DNA of 64,000 nucleotides from assembly GCA_965116055.1 (NCBI GenBank), contig OZ220466.1, forward strand, positions 558,001-622,000, given 5' to 3'. The notes beneath the pieces were generated by a model. It searched no databases and had not been told where the DNA came from. It saw nothing but the letters and a program-made list of their open reading frames with translations. Source of the DNA: Bin55 sp965116055 (GTDB lineage: Bacteria > Pseudomonadota > Gammaproteobacteria > Pseudomonadales > Azotimanducaceae). Shown here piece by piece: positions 1-9,512 of this stretch; the first letter of the stretch is position 1; the number at the start of each line of letters is the position of its first letter. A program made the position numbers and the translations under genes.

Positions 1-871
1 CGCGAATATGACGCGTGAAGACGTGACTAACGGCGGCTTGGCCCCAAACAAGCTCGTTGGTAATGACGGAGCGCACTTCCTGGGGCAACGCATCGTCGTC
101 AAGCATGTGCAAATAGGCATCAAACAAGGCTAACTCTTCCTGTCCCAGCACAGACTGCATACGTTCTCGTCCGTTTTTTAAGTCCTGTACAACGGTAGCA
201 AGCGCGTCATTGAAATCCCGCAACTCCTTGTCGATTTCGCTCGACTCAATGGTGCGGTACGTGACGTCTTGAAGCTGGGAATGAGGCTGGCGTAGCACGG
301 CCGTGCCAACCGCGATTCCAGGGGATCCAGCGAAGCCCTTAAAGTGTCGCTCCTCGCGGAGCTTTGAGGTGGCAATGTCAAGTTCAATTTCACTTGTCGC
401 GATCGCGTGAGAGAGATGGGGCGAGAACGAGGTCGCTAAAGAAGTCATAAAGCCTTCGTCGTCCTCGCTAAAACTTTTGTATTCATCCTGTGCGAGTAGG
501 ACGCCAAGGATGCGGCGTTGATGAACGACCGGAACGCCAAGGAAATTCGGATACGCTAACTCGTCATGACCCTCTACACTGACGGCCGTTGGGTGTTCGT
601 GCACATTTGCGAGATTGAGGGGTTCCTGCCGGCGCACGACTAAGCCGACGACTCCTGTATCAGGCGGCACGCTGATTTGATTTGGATCTAGGTTTCGGTA
701 GCCTTCGTTTGCTACAAGTTGCAAGTGATTAGTCTTGCTGTCCAGGACGAAAAGTGAACAAACAGCGCAGTTCAGAATGTTGGTAACGCGGGTAACCAGC
801 AATGTGGATGCGCGGTTAAAGCTAACGCCAGCGGAGATATCCTTGACAAGGTCTTGAAGAGCATCTTGCAT
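1..871 (-). CDS. ptsP: PtsP, nitrogen PTS enzyme I (EI-Ntr), N-terminal part
   Basis: I translated the minus strand from the ATG at 871 to the window edge, giving 290 residues of an open frame that runs off the window. It begins MQDALQDLVKDIS and has a GAF-type domain over about residues 1-160, with family patterns such as VPPDTGVVGLVVRRQEPLN and YPNFLGVPVVH. The start of the PTS enzyme I domain follows (FKGFAGSPGIAVGTAV). This GAF plus EI order defines PtsP, which moves phosphate from phosphoenolpyruvate to NPr in the nitrogen PTS. The active-site histidine lies beyond the window. The ATG directly abuts the rppH stop codon (872-874), so the two are co-transcribed, as in many gammaproteobacteria. 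Confidence 0.93.
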   Translation of the reverse strand, partial: MQDALQDLVKDISAGVSFNRASTLLVTRVTNILNCAVCSLFVLDSKTNHLQLVANEGYRNLDPNQISVPPDTGVVGLVVRRQEPLNLANVHEHPTAVSVEGHDELAYPNFLGVPVVHQRRILGVLLAQDEYKSFSEDDEGFMTSLATSFSPHLSHAIATSEIELDIATSKLREERHFKGFAGSPGIAVGTAVLRQPHSQLQDVTYRTIESSEIDKELRDFNDALATVVQDLKNGRERMQSVLGQEELALFDAYLHMLDDDALPQEVRSVITNELVWGQAAVSHVFTRHIR

Positions 872-1372
872 TTAACTAGACTCGCGCTCCAACTGCGCTG
901 AAAAATATTCGAGCGTCTCTCGGTAGACACGCCGCTTGAAGCGTACGACGCGAATTACCGGTTCCCAATAGCTAACCCAGGCCCAACGCGCAAATTCGGC
1001 ATCTTCAGCAGCTTGCGAGATATTGATTGCATGGTCAGGACACGTCATGCGCAGCAAAAACCACCGTTGTTTTTGTCCGATCGCTCCTAGAGTCGAACGC
1101 AAGCGTCCCGCCGGCAATCGGTATCGCAACCAACGCGGCATTTCTGCGAGCACCCTAACGTGTTGTGACTTCAGACCGATTTCCTCTTGCAGCTCTCGAA
1201 ACATCGCGTCCCGAACCGACTCGCCGATCTTCATGCCGCCTTGCGGGAACTGCCACCAATTTTGTCCTTCAAAGCGTTGACCCATCAATACTTTATCCGC
1301 GTCGTTGCACAGTACAATGCCGACATTGAGTCTATAGCCATTTTCATAGATATCGTGCTTGTCGTTCAGCAT
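872..1372 (-). CDS. rppH: RppH, RNA pyrophosphohydrolase (Nudix)
   Basis: This Nudix hydrolase removes pyrophosphate from 5'-triphosphorylated mRNA and so triggers decay. The NGYRLNVGIVLCN opening and WWQFPQGG segment are typical of RppH. A complete Nudix box follows, starting GGMKIGES and ending RELQEEIGL, with the metal-binding REXXEE core. From the ATG at 1372 the protein has 166 residues, close to the usual 160-176. An in-frame GTG at 1411 would add 13 residues without family resemblance. Neither start has a clear Shine-Dalgarno sequence, so the exact start is uncertain. It lies directly upstream of ptsP and is divergent from the DUF255 gene; 1373-1497 must hold both promoters. Confidence 0.92.
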   Translation of the reverse strand: MLNDKHDIYENGYRLNVGIVLCNDADKVLMGQRFEGQNWWQFPQGGMKIGESVRDAMFRELQEEIGLKSQHVRVLAEMPRWLRYRLPAGRLRSTLGAIGQKQRWFLLRMTCPDHAINISQAAEDAEFARWAWVSYWEPVIRVVRFKRRVYRETLEYFSAQLERESS

Positions 1373-1497
1373 GACTTGTACGGATGTCAGTTGAGCGTCG
1401 GCCGAATTCACGCTATGTCATTGACTATGCGCCAACGCTGCATATTTTTCGATTTTCTACATTTTAAAGCGTATTACAGAGGTTACCGACACACAAC

Positions 1498-3555
1498 TTG
1501 AATGGACTGGCAGCAGCGACAAGTCCGTACCTGCGACTATTTGCCGACAGCCCGGTGAATTGGCACGAGTATGACCGCGACCTATTCATTCGGGCTCGCT
1601 CAGAACGCAAAACCTTACATGTATCTCTCGGTCGATACCTCAGCTCCCGCACGCCTCTCGAAGTTCGCTTTTATGCGCGTGATTTCGTAGGGGAAACGCT
1701 GAACGATGCGTTCATTAACGTCAAGATTGATGTTGACGAACGCCCCGAGCTCGAACGGCTCTTCACGATCGCGTACGAACCTGTTGAGCAGCAAGGCAGT
1801 GTGCCGACCATTGAGATATACCCAGCGACGATTTTTGTGGATGCTCAACGATTAACCATGACAGCCCCGTGCTACTACTTCGGTGTCGATCCCTACGACG
1901 AAGGTTCCACGCGGCTGATGTATGCGTCGAACGAGATTTTGAATTTGCATCTTCTTCACGGAACGATTGAAGCGAATGCTGGCTTAACGCTACTCCTTGA
2001 AACGCATCGTCGCGGTCAACTTGATGTCCAGACCAAGCATGTGCACAGCTACGAAGCGCTGTTGAAAGACGCTATCTCAATGCGCCAACGGGCCATTGAA
2101 GCGGACGCGCAACGCAGTGTGGGCAGTTGGACTTTTATCTGCGGACTTGCATCCCAGCTATTTCGACTTTGGTTTCACAGTCGTAAGCGCTCGCGAGAAG
2201 ATTCGAAGGGTTTGGATATGGCTTTGATTGGTTTGACGCGATGGGTTAGAGATGTCATGTTTGATCACGTGGAGGGCGGGTTTTACACCCCGCTGCGTCT
2301 TCGCGGCAAATTTGGCACTGAGCTGTCGAAGTCCCTTGAGTTAAACGCCTGGGCGCTGGACTTGCTGTTGCGAGCTATCACTATTAGTCGAGATAAACTG
2401 CTAACAGCGGTTGCTCAACAAACCGCCGATTTCATACTAGATGCTCTACAACTTGATGAAGGCGGTTTTGCACTGGGTTTATACGATCCAACTAACTCGA
2501 CTCAATTCGCGTGGAACCGGCGTACCGTGCGACGGGCGCTGACCGAGGACGAATATTTGGTCATTGAGACACTGTACGGCCTGGATAAGAAGGCGAATTG
2601 GCACGGTCGGTGGTTGTTACGGCGCACCGGTTCTTGGCAGAGTGTGGTGGATCGCTTGTTTTTCTCGAAAGCCAACGCAGAATCGTTGCTCGCAAGCGGT
2701 CGCGAGAAATTAAAAGATCTTGCACGTTCTCGCGACGTAGCGTATCAAGTTGATGAGCGGTGTTTAACTCGTCCTAATGCCATGGCTATAAGTGCGCTGA
2801 CTTTCGCTTCAAAGACATTATCTGAACCTCGGTGGGCCGAGGCTGCGAGGCGAGGTTTGCACTGGTTGTTCGATCGCTACGCTCCAACATTAGATGAGAC
2901 GCTTGAAACCGCAGAGATAGCCGGCTCATCGTTGATTGATTACGCACTTTTGTTACGTGCGGCATTAGACGCTTTGGCGTATCGTTGGGAGCCGCCGTTC
3001 GCCGCTCGCGCGCGGCAGCTAATCGACCTTATCAAAACGCGTTTTTGGCATGATAAGACGCTTTCACTCAACGCTGTCGATTCAGGTGGATTGTTGCTAG
3101 CCTTCCCGCAAGACCATGTCGTAGGAAAACTTCACCCGGTTGACGCTGTCCGCCGAGGGTTACAACTCTATGCAACGCTATATCAAGATGCTGATGTCTT
3201 TGTTTTGCTCAAGAGCCTATTTGACAAGGTGGAAACTTACGGTGCGACCCCGGGGCTGCGAATGAATCCCGGTAGCGATTTCAGCTTGGACTTTCATTAT
3301 GGTGAGACGGTGGCTGTGCTGTGTGGCCCTATAGACGCATGCGAGGCATGGCGCCGCGAGTTGCTGCAGCCCTACAAACCGTTTCGACATGTGTTTTATG
3401 TGCCATTCGGATCGTCGCGCGATCTCCCGCCATGCTTGCCTCGCATGATGGGATTAGACGATCGGCAACGCCCAATGGCCTATGTGATGCGCGGCATGGA
3501 GCAACTGGGTCCGCTAGACGATTTGGATGAGATAAAGCAGGCATTTGATGTTTGA
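1498..3555 (+). CDS. DUF255 / thioredoxin-domain protein lacking the CxxC motif
   Basis: The 685-residue length and the opening NGLAAATSPYLRLFADSPVNW match the DUF255 family (YyaL / SPATA20-like). In that family an N-terminal thioredoxin-like domain precedes an (alpha/alpha)6 barrel resembling N-acylglucosamine 2-epimerases. The segment DAFINVKIDVDERPELE aligns with the family's FVSIKVDREERPD motif. Members normally carry a CHWC redox motif about 50 residues in. Here that place reads LGRYLSSRTPL (SSRT at residues 49-52), and the later QGGWP motif is also degraded, so the thioredoxin site must be redox-inactive. The start is TTG at 1498, chosen because the homologous N-terminus begins exactly there. 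The molecular function of the family is not settled. Confidence 0.82.
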   Translation: MNGLAAATSPYLRLFADSPVNWHEYDRDLFIRARSERKTLHVSLGRYLSSRTPLEVRFYARDFVGETLNDAFINVKIDVDERPELERLFTIAYEPVEQQGSVPTIEIYPATIFVDAQRLTMTAPCYYFGVDPYDEGSTRLMYASNEILNLHLLHGTIEANAGLTLLLETHRRGQLDVQTKHVHSYEALLKDAISMRQRAIEADAQRSVGSWTFICGLASQLFRLWFHSRKRSREDSKGLDMALIGLTRWVRDVMFDHVEGGFYTPLRLRGKFGTELSKSLELNAWALDLLLRAITISRDKLLTAVAQQTADFILDALQLDEGGFALGLYDPTNSTQFAWNRRTVRRALTEDEYLVIETLYGLDKKANWHGRWLLRRTGSWQSVVDRLFFSKANAESLLASGREKLKDLARSRDVAYQVDERCLTRPNAMAISALTFASKTLSEPRWAEAARRGLHWLFDRYAPTLDETLETAEIAGSSLIDYALLLRAALDALAYRWEPPFAARARQLIDLIKTRFWHDKTLSLNAVDSGGLLLAFPQDHVVGKLHPVDAVRRGLQLYATLYQDADVFVLLKSLFDKVETYGATPGLRMNPGSDFSLDFHYGETVAVLCGPIDACEAWRRELLQPYKPFRHVFYVPFGSSRDLPPCLPRMMGLDDRQRPMAYVMRGMEQLGPLDDLDEIKQAFDV

Positions 3556-3609
3556 TAGGGTCTCTATCAAAATCGTTTAATTTCGGCCGCCGAATTGAGG
3601 ATATGAACG

Positions 3610-4833
3610 ATGGCTATTGACTTTACCTTTTCACCGGAAGTAGAAGATGCCCGCATGCTGGTGCGCACATTTTTCAACGAACGGGTGAAGCCTCGACTAA
3701 GTGCGATTTCGCGCGGTGAAGTAAAGGAAAACTATGGTGCGGCGGTAAAAGATTTACGTGCAACTGCGAAGAGTCAAGGCTTGTGGGCTCCTCACATGCC
3801 GGAGGAATGGGGTGGTATGGGATTCGGTATCACTGCTGTCGCGGCGATGTCCGTTGAAGCAGCGAAATTTCCGAGTGGCCCATACATCATCAATTGTCAA
3901 GCGCCCGATGAAGGCAACATGCACACGCTTCTGCATTTTGGCACCGATGAGCAGAAAGAAAAGTGGCTACGGCCTCTCATTGAAGGCACCGCGAGGAGTT
4001 GCTTTTCCATGACAGAGCCGGATAGTGCCGGTTCGGATCCCACGCAAATCAAGACGACGGCCGTTGAGGATGGTGACGAGTGGGTCATCAATGGCCACAA
4101 GTGGTTCACCTCAGGGGCACATGGCGCACGCTTCGCGATCGTGATCGCGAAGACAGATCCTCATGCGGATATTGCCCAAGCGCGTAACAGCGCGTTCATC
4201 GTGCCAACCGACTCGGTGGGATTTGAGATGGTTCGCGATGTTCAAACGATGGGTAAAGGCGGAGGGCATGCAGAAATCCGGTACAACGATGTACGCGTGC
4301 CGCGTGAAAACATGCTCGGTGAGCGGGGTGGCGGACACAAATTAGGTCAAGTGCGGTTGGGGCCTGCTCGTCTTGCACACTGCATGCGTTGGATCGGTCA
4401 GATCGAAACCGCACTCGAAATGTTGATTGAGCGTGCGCAAAACCGATTCGCACACGGCTCGTTATTATCCGAGAAACAAGGTATTCAATGGATGATGTCC
4501 GAAAGCGCGTTAGAGCTCTATGCCTCGAAATTGATGGTGTTGCACTGCGCTTACAAAATTGAGAACGGGATGGATTTTCGGTCGGAAACGTCTATGGCTA
4601 AGCATCACGTAGCAAACACTTTGTGGAAAGTTACTGATCGCGCTCTGCAAGTTCACGGTGCACTTGGTTATTCCAATGATTCGCCGCTTGCGCAAATGTT
4701 GATTAACGCACGATGGTCCCGCATTGCGGATGGGTCGGACGAAGTGCATCTTATGCGTATCGCGGATATGGTGATGCGTTCGTATAACGAGACGGGTTCT
4801 GTCAATCACGCAACGGGCGATCTGCCGCTGTAG
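3610..4833 (+). CDS. Acyl-CoA dehydrogenase family protein
   Basis: This 407-residue flavoprotein of the acyl-CoA dehydrogenase superfamily should introduce a 2,3-double bond into an acyl-CoA and pass electrons to ETF. Visible signatures are CFSMTEPDSAGSDPTQI (substrate and FAD-binding strand region), VINGHKWFTSGAHGA, and the C-terminal QVHGALGYSNDSPLAQM with RIADGSDEVHLMRIA. The overall pattern resembles the ACAD10/11-like group more than short-chain enzymes, but the substrate cannot be read from sequence. GAGG at 3597-3600 lies nine bases before the ATG. The CoA-transferase gene starts 53 bases downstream on the same strand, suggesting a two-gene acyl-CoA unit. Confidence 0.9.
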   Translation: MAIDFTFSPEVEDARMLVRTFFNERVKPRLSAISRGEVKENYGAAVKDLRATAKSQGLWAPHMPEEWGGMGFGITAVAAMSVEAAKFPSGPYIINCQAPDEGNMHTLLHFGTDEQKEKWLRPLIEGTARSCFSMTEPDSAGSDPTQIKTTAVEDGDEWVINGHKWFTSGAHGARFAIVIAKTDPHADIAQARNSAFIVPTDSVGFEMVRDVQTMGKGGGHAEIRYNDVRVPRENMLGERGGGHKLGQVRLGPARLAHCMRWIGQIETALEMLIERAQNRFAHGSLLSEKQGIQWMMSESALELYASKLMVLHCAYKIENGMDFRSETSMAKHHVANTLWKVTDRALQVHGALGYSNDSPLAQMLINARWSRIADGSDEVHLMRIADMVMRSYNETGSVNHATGDLPL

Positions 4834-4886
4834 GCAAGTAACCCCTGGTAAAAAATGGATACGGGTACAACCTATTGAGCTGAAGT

Positions 4887-6089
4887 ATGGATGAGAGTTC
4901 GCGACGCGGCCCCTTAGCAGGGATAAAGGTCGTTGATGCAGGTATCTTGGTTCAAGGTCCCCAGGCTGCCGCTTTGCTGCGCGACATGGGCGCTGAAGTC
5001 ATTAAAGTCGAGTTGCCCAACATGGGCGATCCATCGCGTGCTATCTTCATTAGTCAAGACGATCATCGCAGTGCCTATTTCAACGCTTGCAATCGCGGTA
5101 AACGAGGCTTGACGCTTGATTTGAGCGTTGCTGATGGCGCGTTGGTTTTTAATCGGTTGGTTTCGTGTGCAGACGTACTTATCAGTAATTTCTCTAAAGG
5201 GACGCTTGACTCTTGGGGATTGGGATTCGAAGTGCTGAGTGCGTTGAATCCGCGCTTGATCTGGGCTTCTGGTAATACCTTCGGTCCTGAAGGTACCGAC
5301 AGCGCGCGGGAAGGTGCCGATCTCGCTGCACAATGCGTCGGGGGGCTTACGATGACCACTGGCTGTGACGGCGATCCGCCTTCGCCAGTCGGCGTGACCA
5401 TTGCGGATCACATTGCCTCTTTGAATATGGCTTGCGGTATCTTGAGCGCATTGCATGCCAGAGAACGCAGCGGTCGAGGTCAGCACGTGGAAGTGTCGTT
5501 GCTTGGCGGTCAAATTTGGGCACAAGCGGCGGAATACACCCACTACCTTATGACGGGTCAGGTGCCCGGACGCAGTAACTACGGACATCCTTTAATCCGA
5601 GGCGCTTACCGCCTTTATGCTACTCGCGATGGCTGGATTGGGCTCATCGGCTTGCCCCATGGGTCGTTGGATGAGTTGTTAGTCTTGCTAGATCGGACCG
5701 ACTTGTTGGTAGACGAACGCATGCACAAGCTGGATACGGATGAAAATCGGACATGGTTTACGAAACAGCTCGAAGTGGCGTTCGAAAGGAAAACCACCGC
5801 TGAATGGTGCGACACGCTGCGAAACACCTCAATTCGCTACGCGCCAGTTCAAACTTATGCCGAGGCGGCTGGGGACGCAAATGTGTGGGCGAACGCTTAT
5901 TTGACAAAAGGCCTGGATGACCGAGATGAACTTCACAAGGTCGTTGGGTCGCCTATTCGTATGAGCGAATCGGCAATGCAAGCGAGCTTGCGCGCACCTG
6001 ATTTAGGGGAGCACACTGACGAAATATTGAGGGAATTAGGTTACACTGAAACAGAAATCGGCACGCTGCGGGAACGCAAGGTCATTTAA
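4887..6089 (+). CDS. CaiB/BaiF (family III) CoA-transferase
   Basis: The 400-residue protein begins LAGIKVVDAGILVQGPQAA followed by LLRDMGAEVIKVELPNMGDP, the standard opening of family III CoA-transferases. It continues with RGKRGLTLDL, ADVLISNFSKGTLDSWGLG and RSGRGQHVEVSLL. Such enzymes move CoA between carboxylic acids through an aspartyl-CoA thioester intermediate. With the acyl-CoA dehydrogenase just upstream it probably activates and begins oxidation of one carboxylic acid, whose identity is unknown. The TonB receptor that follows after 164 bases could import a related compound; that link rests only on position. Confidence 0.9.
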   Translation: MDESSRRGPLAGIKVVDAGILVQGPQAAALLRDMGAEVIKVELPNMGDPSRAIFISQDDHRSAYFNACNRGKRGLTLDLSVADGALVFNRLVSCADVLISNFSKGTLDSWGLGFEVLSALNPRLIWASGNTFGPEGTDSAREGADLAAQCVGGLTMTTGCDGDPPSPVGVTIADHIASLNMACGILSALHARERSGRGQHVEVSLLGGQIWAQAAEYTHYLMTGQVPGRSNYGHPLIRGAYRLYATRDGWIGLIGLPHGSLDELLVLLDRTDLLVDERMHKLDTDENRTWFTKQLEVAFERKTTAEWCDTLRNTSIRYAPVQTYAEAAGDANVWANAYLTKGLDDRDELHKVVGSPIRMSESAMQASLRAPDLGEHTDEILRELGYTETEIGTLRERKVI

Positions 6090-6253
6090 AGTTGAGATCG
6101 TCCGGAAAAGACTGCAGATGATTTGCAGTTGAATCCGATAGCTTTAAGTCGTAAGATTAGTTTACTAGGTTAGGGCGATTATCGTACCTACGGATCGTGG
6201 TCACGGACGATCCGTGAATCGCTTGTTGTGGATTAGGTGCCAGGGAGTACTGT

Positions 6254-9200
6254 ATGTCGTTTTGTTTGATGAATTCGCGACTCATTTCGATACTCGTCGC
6301 GAGTGCAGTGGCCTTGCCTGCGTCGATGAATTGGGCGCAAGAAGGAGAAGAGCTACCGATTGAAGAAATCATCGTCACGGCTCAACGGATTGACGAAGAT
6401 ATTCAAGATGTCCCCATTGCGGTTACGGCGCTGACCGATTCGATGCTTGAAGATCAACAGGTTATAACGCCTTCCGATCTGCAGCTGAATGCACCAGGCG
6501 TTACGTATACGGCAACGAATTTCGGTGGATCCAGTTTCTCAATCAGAGGGGTCGGCTCACTTGCCATCGGCAGTGCGAGCGTTACCGGTGTATCTGCACA
6601 CACGAACGAAATTGCTGTACCAACGAATTTGAACTCCATTGAGTTCTTCGACTTAGAGCGCGTGGAGATTCTTCGTGGACCACAGGGTACGCTTTTCGGC
6701 AGAAATGCAACAGGCGGTGCGATTAACTTTGTGACCAAGCGACCTGTGATGGACGAATATTCGTCTCGCCTTGATTTCGAGATGGGTTCGTATACGCATC
6801 GTCGATTGAAAGGCCACATGAATTTTCCGCTCGGTGACCGCATGGCCTTCCGCCTAGCTGGCTTCAAGCTGCAGCGCGACGGTTATGTTGAGAATCTGGC
6901 GTATGGACAAACTAATGCTGATGGTGAGATGTTACCCGGCATTGAAGACACGCTTGATGGGCGCAATATTCTCGCATTACGGGGTACGGTTGCGTTCGAC
7001 CTCGCGGATAACACCGATCTGTGGGTTATGTTCACGCATTTCGAAGAGGATGATGATCGAGCGCGTATCACCAATCAAATCTGCGAGCGTAACCCCTTAC
7101 CGACGACTGGCTGCAAGCCGAATGGCGTCGCCCTTGATTCACCGCACCTCGGTGCGACCACTGGTGGCATATTCGCCGGATCTTCCGGATCCGTGCCTCT
7201 AGGTCCATCGGGCGCCGGTAATTCGTTGTTTGATTTCCCGCGACCCCGATTCACTGATTTACGGCAGAGTCACGTTGACTTTCAGCCAGTCTTTCAGGAA
7301 GACGAACAGATTGCGGCATTCGGGCTCACGCACGACTTTGGCGATCTTAATCTGAATGTGACCGGCGCATTGCGTCAGAGTGATTACTTGTCACAGCAGG
7401 ACTACGTCATGGATGTAGGCGCTCGTATGAATCCAACCGCACTAAATCCTGCAGGTATTTGGCCGATTAGCCGCACTGCTGATACTATCGCTGGCTATTG
7501 GGGGAAAGTTGGCTGTTCGTTGGAACGTGGCACAGCTGGTGCTTTTGGTGGCTGCACACTGAATGAATACGGTCCACTGGACCGCATCTTCTCGTATGAT
7601 CAGTCGGCCAGCGCCAATCAATATCACATCCTTGAAGCGAAAATCCATTCGGCATATGACGGTAATTTCAATTTTCTGCTCGGTGCAAGCACGTTTGACA
7701 TAACTCGTACAACGGAGTACTACGTACTCTCGAATGCATTGGACTTGGTGACAGCGCTTGGTGCACCTTTGTTCGGACTACCGCCGCTGTACCCAGGGTT
7801 TTTCTTGAATGCCACTGCGCCTGATGGTTTGAACCGATACGGCGAAGCCGTATTCGGCGAAGGTTACTTCGACTTGTCGAGCAAATTGAAGTTGACGCTT
7901 GGTTTACGCTTTAATAACGACAAAGTTAGCCGCCGTGATAACAGCACGTTATTTAATGCAATCAATCAAGCCGGGGTGATTCTTGGGGTTCAACAGGGAA
8001 TTCTGGCGTCAACGCGAGCGCAAGCCGCGGCACTTGGAATCCCGCCTGAAGCGATCACCTTGGAAGCCGCTATTGCCGGGGCCGTTCAGCTCGGCTTGAT
8101 TGACGGCAATTATTTGCAGAACATCAATGCGGCAAGTGGTGCATTTTGGTCGCGGACGATGAATCTCCTACTTGGGCCGTTTGCCGCTGGCGCGGTCGAA
8201 AGTGAACTGGCCATGTTGTATGGTGTGTCGGCGGCTGAGATTGAAGCTGCACTAGCCACGCCAGCCTACAGTAGCGCACGCGTGGCGATCAGCCAACGAG
8301 TGCCCATTGCGCCGCAATTCAATGAATCTCGCATCTTGACGGGCAGTCCAGAAGATGCTGCGTTTACAGAAATGAGCGGTCGGTTCGGTTTCGATTACCA
8401 GAGTGATAACAACACACTGTGGTACGGGTTTGTCAGTAAAGGCTATAAACCTGGCGGTTTAAATCCCGCCATTCCGCGAGCGTTTCAGGACTCGAGTTCG
8501 TTTACCTTTGAGCCTGAAAGCGTGCTTGCGTTTGAAGTCGGTCGTAAAGCACGCAATCTGGATCAACGATTGACACTCAATTCGGCAATTTTCTTATACG
8601 ATTATTCAGGACTTCAAACGACGGTTATCAAGAACAATAGTTCGATCACCGAGAACATTGACGCCCAAATCTTCGGTTTAGAAACTGAAGGAGTTTATCG
8701 ATTTGAATCCGTACCGCAGCTTTCAGTAGATTTCAGCTATGGCTTTCTTGCCACGAGTATCGAGGACTCGTTGTCGGTCGATACCGTCAATCGTGTTGCT
8801 GGCGTTGATGATTGGGTGTTGCTGAACAACATTGACCCTGGCGGTTTGACTGCGGTTAATTTCATCGCGCGCGAATCTCAGCTCACGCCTGGACTAGTTC
8901 AACAAGCATTAGTGCGAGGCGCCGCGCTGGATGTGCGGAATGGCGTCACGAGAGTGTCGGTGTCCTATCCGGAAAATAGTCAAGGTGTGTCCATCCCTGT
9001 GTATTTCTCAAGAAATTTCTTGACCGCGGCAGGTGTCGAGACATCGGATGGCAATTTGACGGATCTTGACGGCAAATCGCTCCCGTACTCACCCGATCAT
9101 ACCGTGAAAATCGGTGCCAGCTATCAATGGTCCGATCAGTGGAACGGTAATGTGACGGTACGCTGGGATTATTACTGGCAGTCAGATGCTTATTCGCGCG

Positions 9201-9427
9201 TGTACAACACGGTCGGTGACGAGATTGCATCGTGGAATCAGCACAATCTATCGGCCATCTACGAAAGCTTGGATGACCGCTACCAGATCAAGTTGTGGAT
9301 TCGAAATGTGGCTGACAAAGACAACGTAACGGGGCACTATTTGACCTCGGATACGTCAGGTTTCTTCCGCAATTATTTCTTGACGGAGCCGCGCATTATG
9401 GGACTTTCGGTAGGCGTGAATTTTTAA
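6254..9427 (+). CDS. TonB-dependent outer-membrane receptor
   Basis: This is a 1057-residue outer-membrane receptor. Residues 1-29 look like a signal peptide ending near SMNWAQ. The TonB box is EEIIVTAQR at about residues 37-45. The plug domain follows (DVPIAVTALT, SIRGVGS, VEILRGPQGTLFGRNATGG) and a long beta-barrel ends in SVGVNF with the C-terminal phenylalanine needed for barrel assembly. It resembles the large receptors for complex organic ligands in marine gammaproteobacteria. Residues of about 568-699 form an alanine-rich stretch unlike barrel strands, likely a big surface loop. AGGGAG lies shortly before the ATG. A strong terminator follows at 9461-9492. Confidence 0.93.
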   Translation: MSFCLMNSRLISILVASAVALPASMNWAQEGEELPIEEIIVTAQRIDEDIQDVPIAVTALTDSMLEDQQVITPSDLQLNAPGVTYTATNFGGSSFSIRGVGSLAIGSASVTGVSAHTNEIAVPTNLNSIEFFDLERVEILRGPQGTLFGRNATGGAINFVTKRPVMDEYSSRLDFEMGSYTHRRLKGHMNFPLGDRMAFRLAGFKLQRDGYVENLAYGQTNADGEMLPGIEDTLDGRNILALRGTVAFDLADNTDLWVMFTHFEEDDDRARITNQICERNPLPTTGCKPNGVALDSPHLGATTGGIFAGSSGSVPLGPSGAGNSLFDFPRPRFTDLRQSHVDFQPVFQEDEQIAAFGLTHDFGDLNLNVTGALRQSDYLSQQDYVMDVGARMNPTALNPAGIWPISRTADTIAGYWGKVGCSLERGTAGAFGGCTLNEYGPLDRIFSYDQSASANQYHILEAKIHSAYDGNFNFLLGASTFDITRTTEYYVLSNALDLVTALGAPLFGLPPLYPGFFLNATAPDGLNRYGEAVFGEGYFDLSSKLKLTLGLRFNNDKVSRRDNSTLFNAINQAGVILGVQQGILASTRAQAAALGIPPEAITLEAAIAGAVQLGLIDGNYLQNINAASGAFWSRTMNLLLGPFAAGAVESELAMLYGVSAAEIEAALATPAYSSARVAISQRVPIAPQFNESRILTGSPEDAAFTEMSGRFGFDYQSDNNTLWYGFVSKGYKPGGLNPAIPRAFQDSSSFTFEPESVLAFEVGRKARNLDQRLTLNSAIFLYDYSGLQTTVIKNNSSITENIDAQIFGLETEGVYRFESVPQLSVDFSYGFLATSIEDSLSVDTVNRVAGVDDWVLLNNIDPGGLTAVNFIARESQLTPGLVQQALVRGAALDVRNGVTRVSVSYPENSQGVSIPVYFSRNFLTAAGVETSDGNLTDLDGKSLPYSPDHTVKIGASYQWSDQWNGNVTVRWDYYWQSDAYSRVYNTVGDEIASWNQHNLSAIYESLDDRYQIKLWIRNVADKDNVTGHYLTSDTSGFFRNYFLTEPRIMGLSVGVNF

Positions 9428-9460
9428 ATATAGCCTGTAGGTGCTAGACGCGAAAACTGG

Positions 9461-9492
9461 ACGAGCCAGGCCCTAGGGCCTGGCTCGTTTTT
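9461..9492 (+). terminator. Rho-independent terminator of the TonB receptor gene
   Basis: A perfect 14-bp inverted repeat (9461-9474 with 9475-9488, ACGAGCCAGGCCCT and its complement) is followed by a run of T. It lies 34 bases after the receptor stop codon. The central bases probably form a small loop in RNA. Confidence 0.9.
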
Positions 9493-9512
9493 CTATATAG
9501 GGCTGGTGGAAT

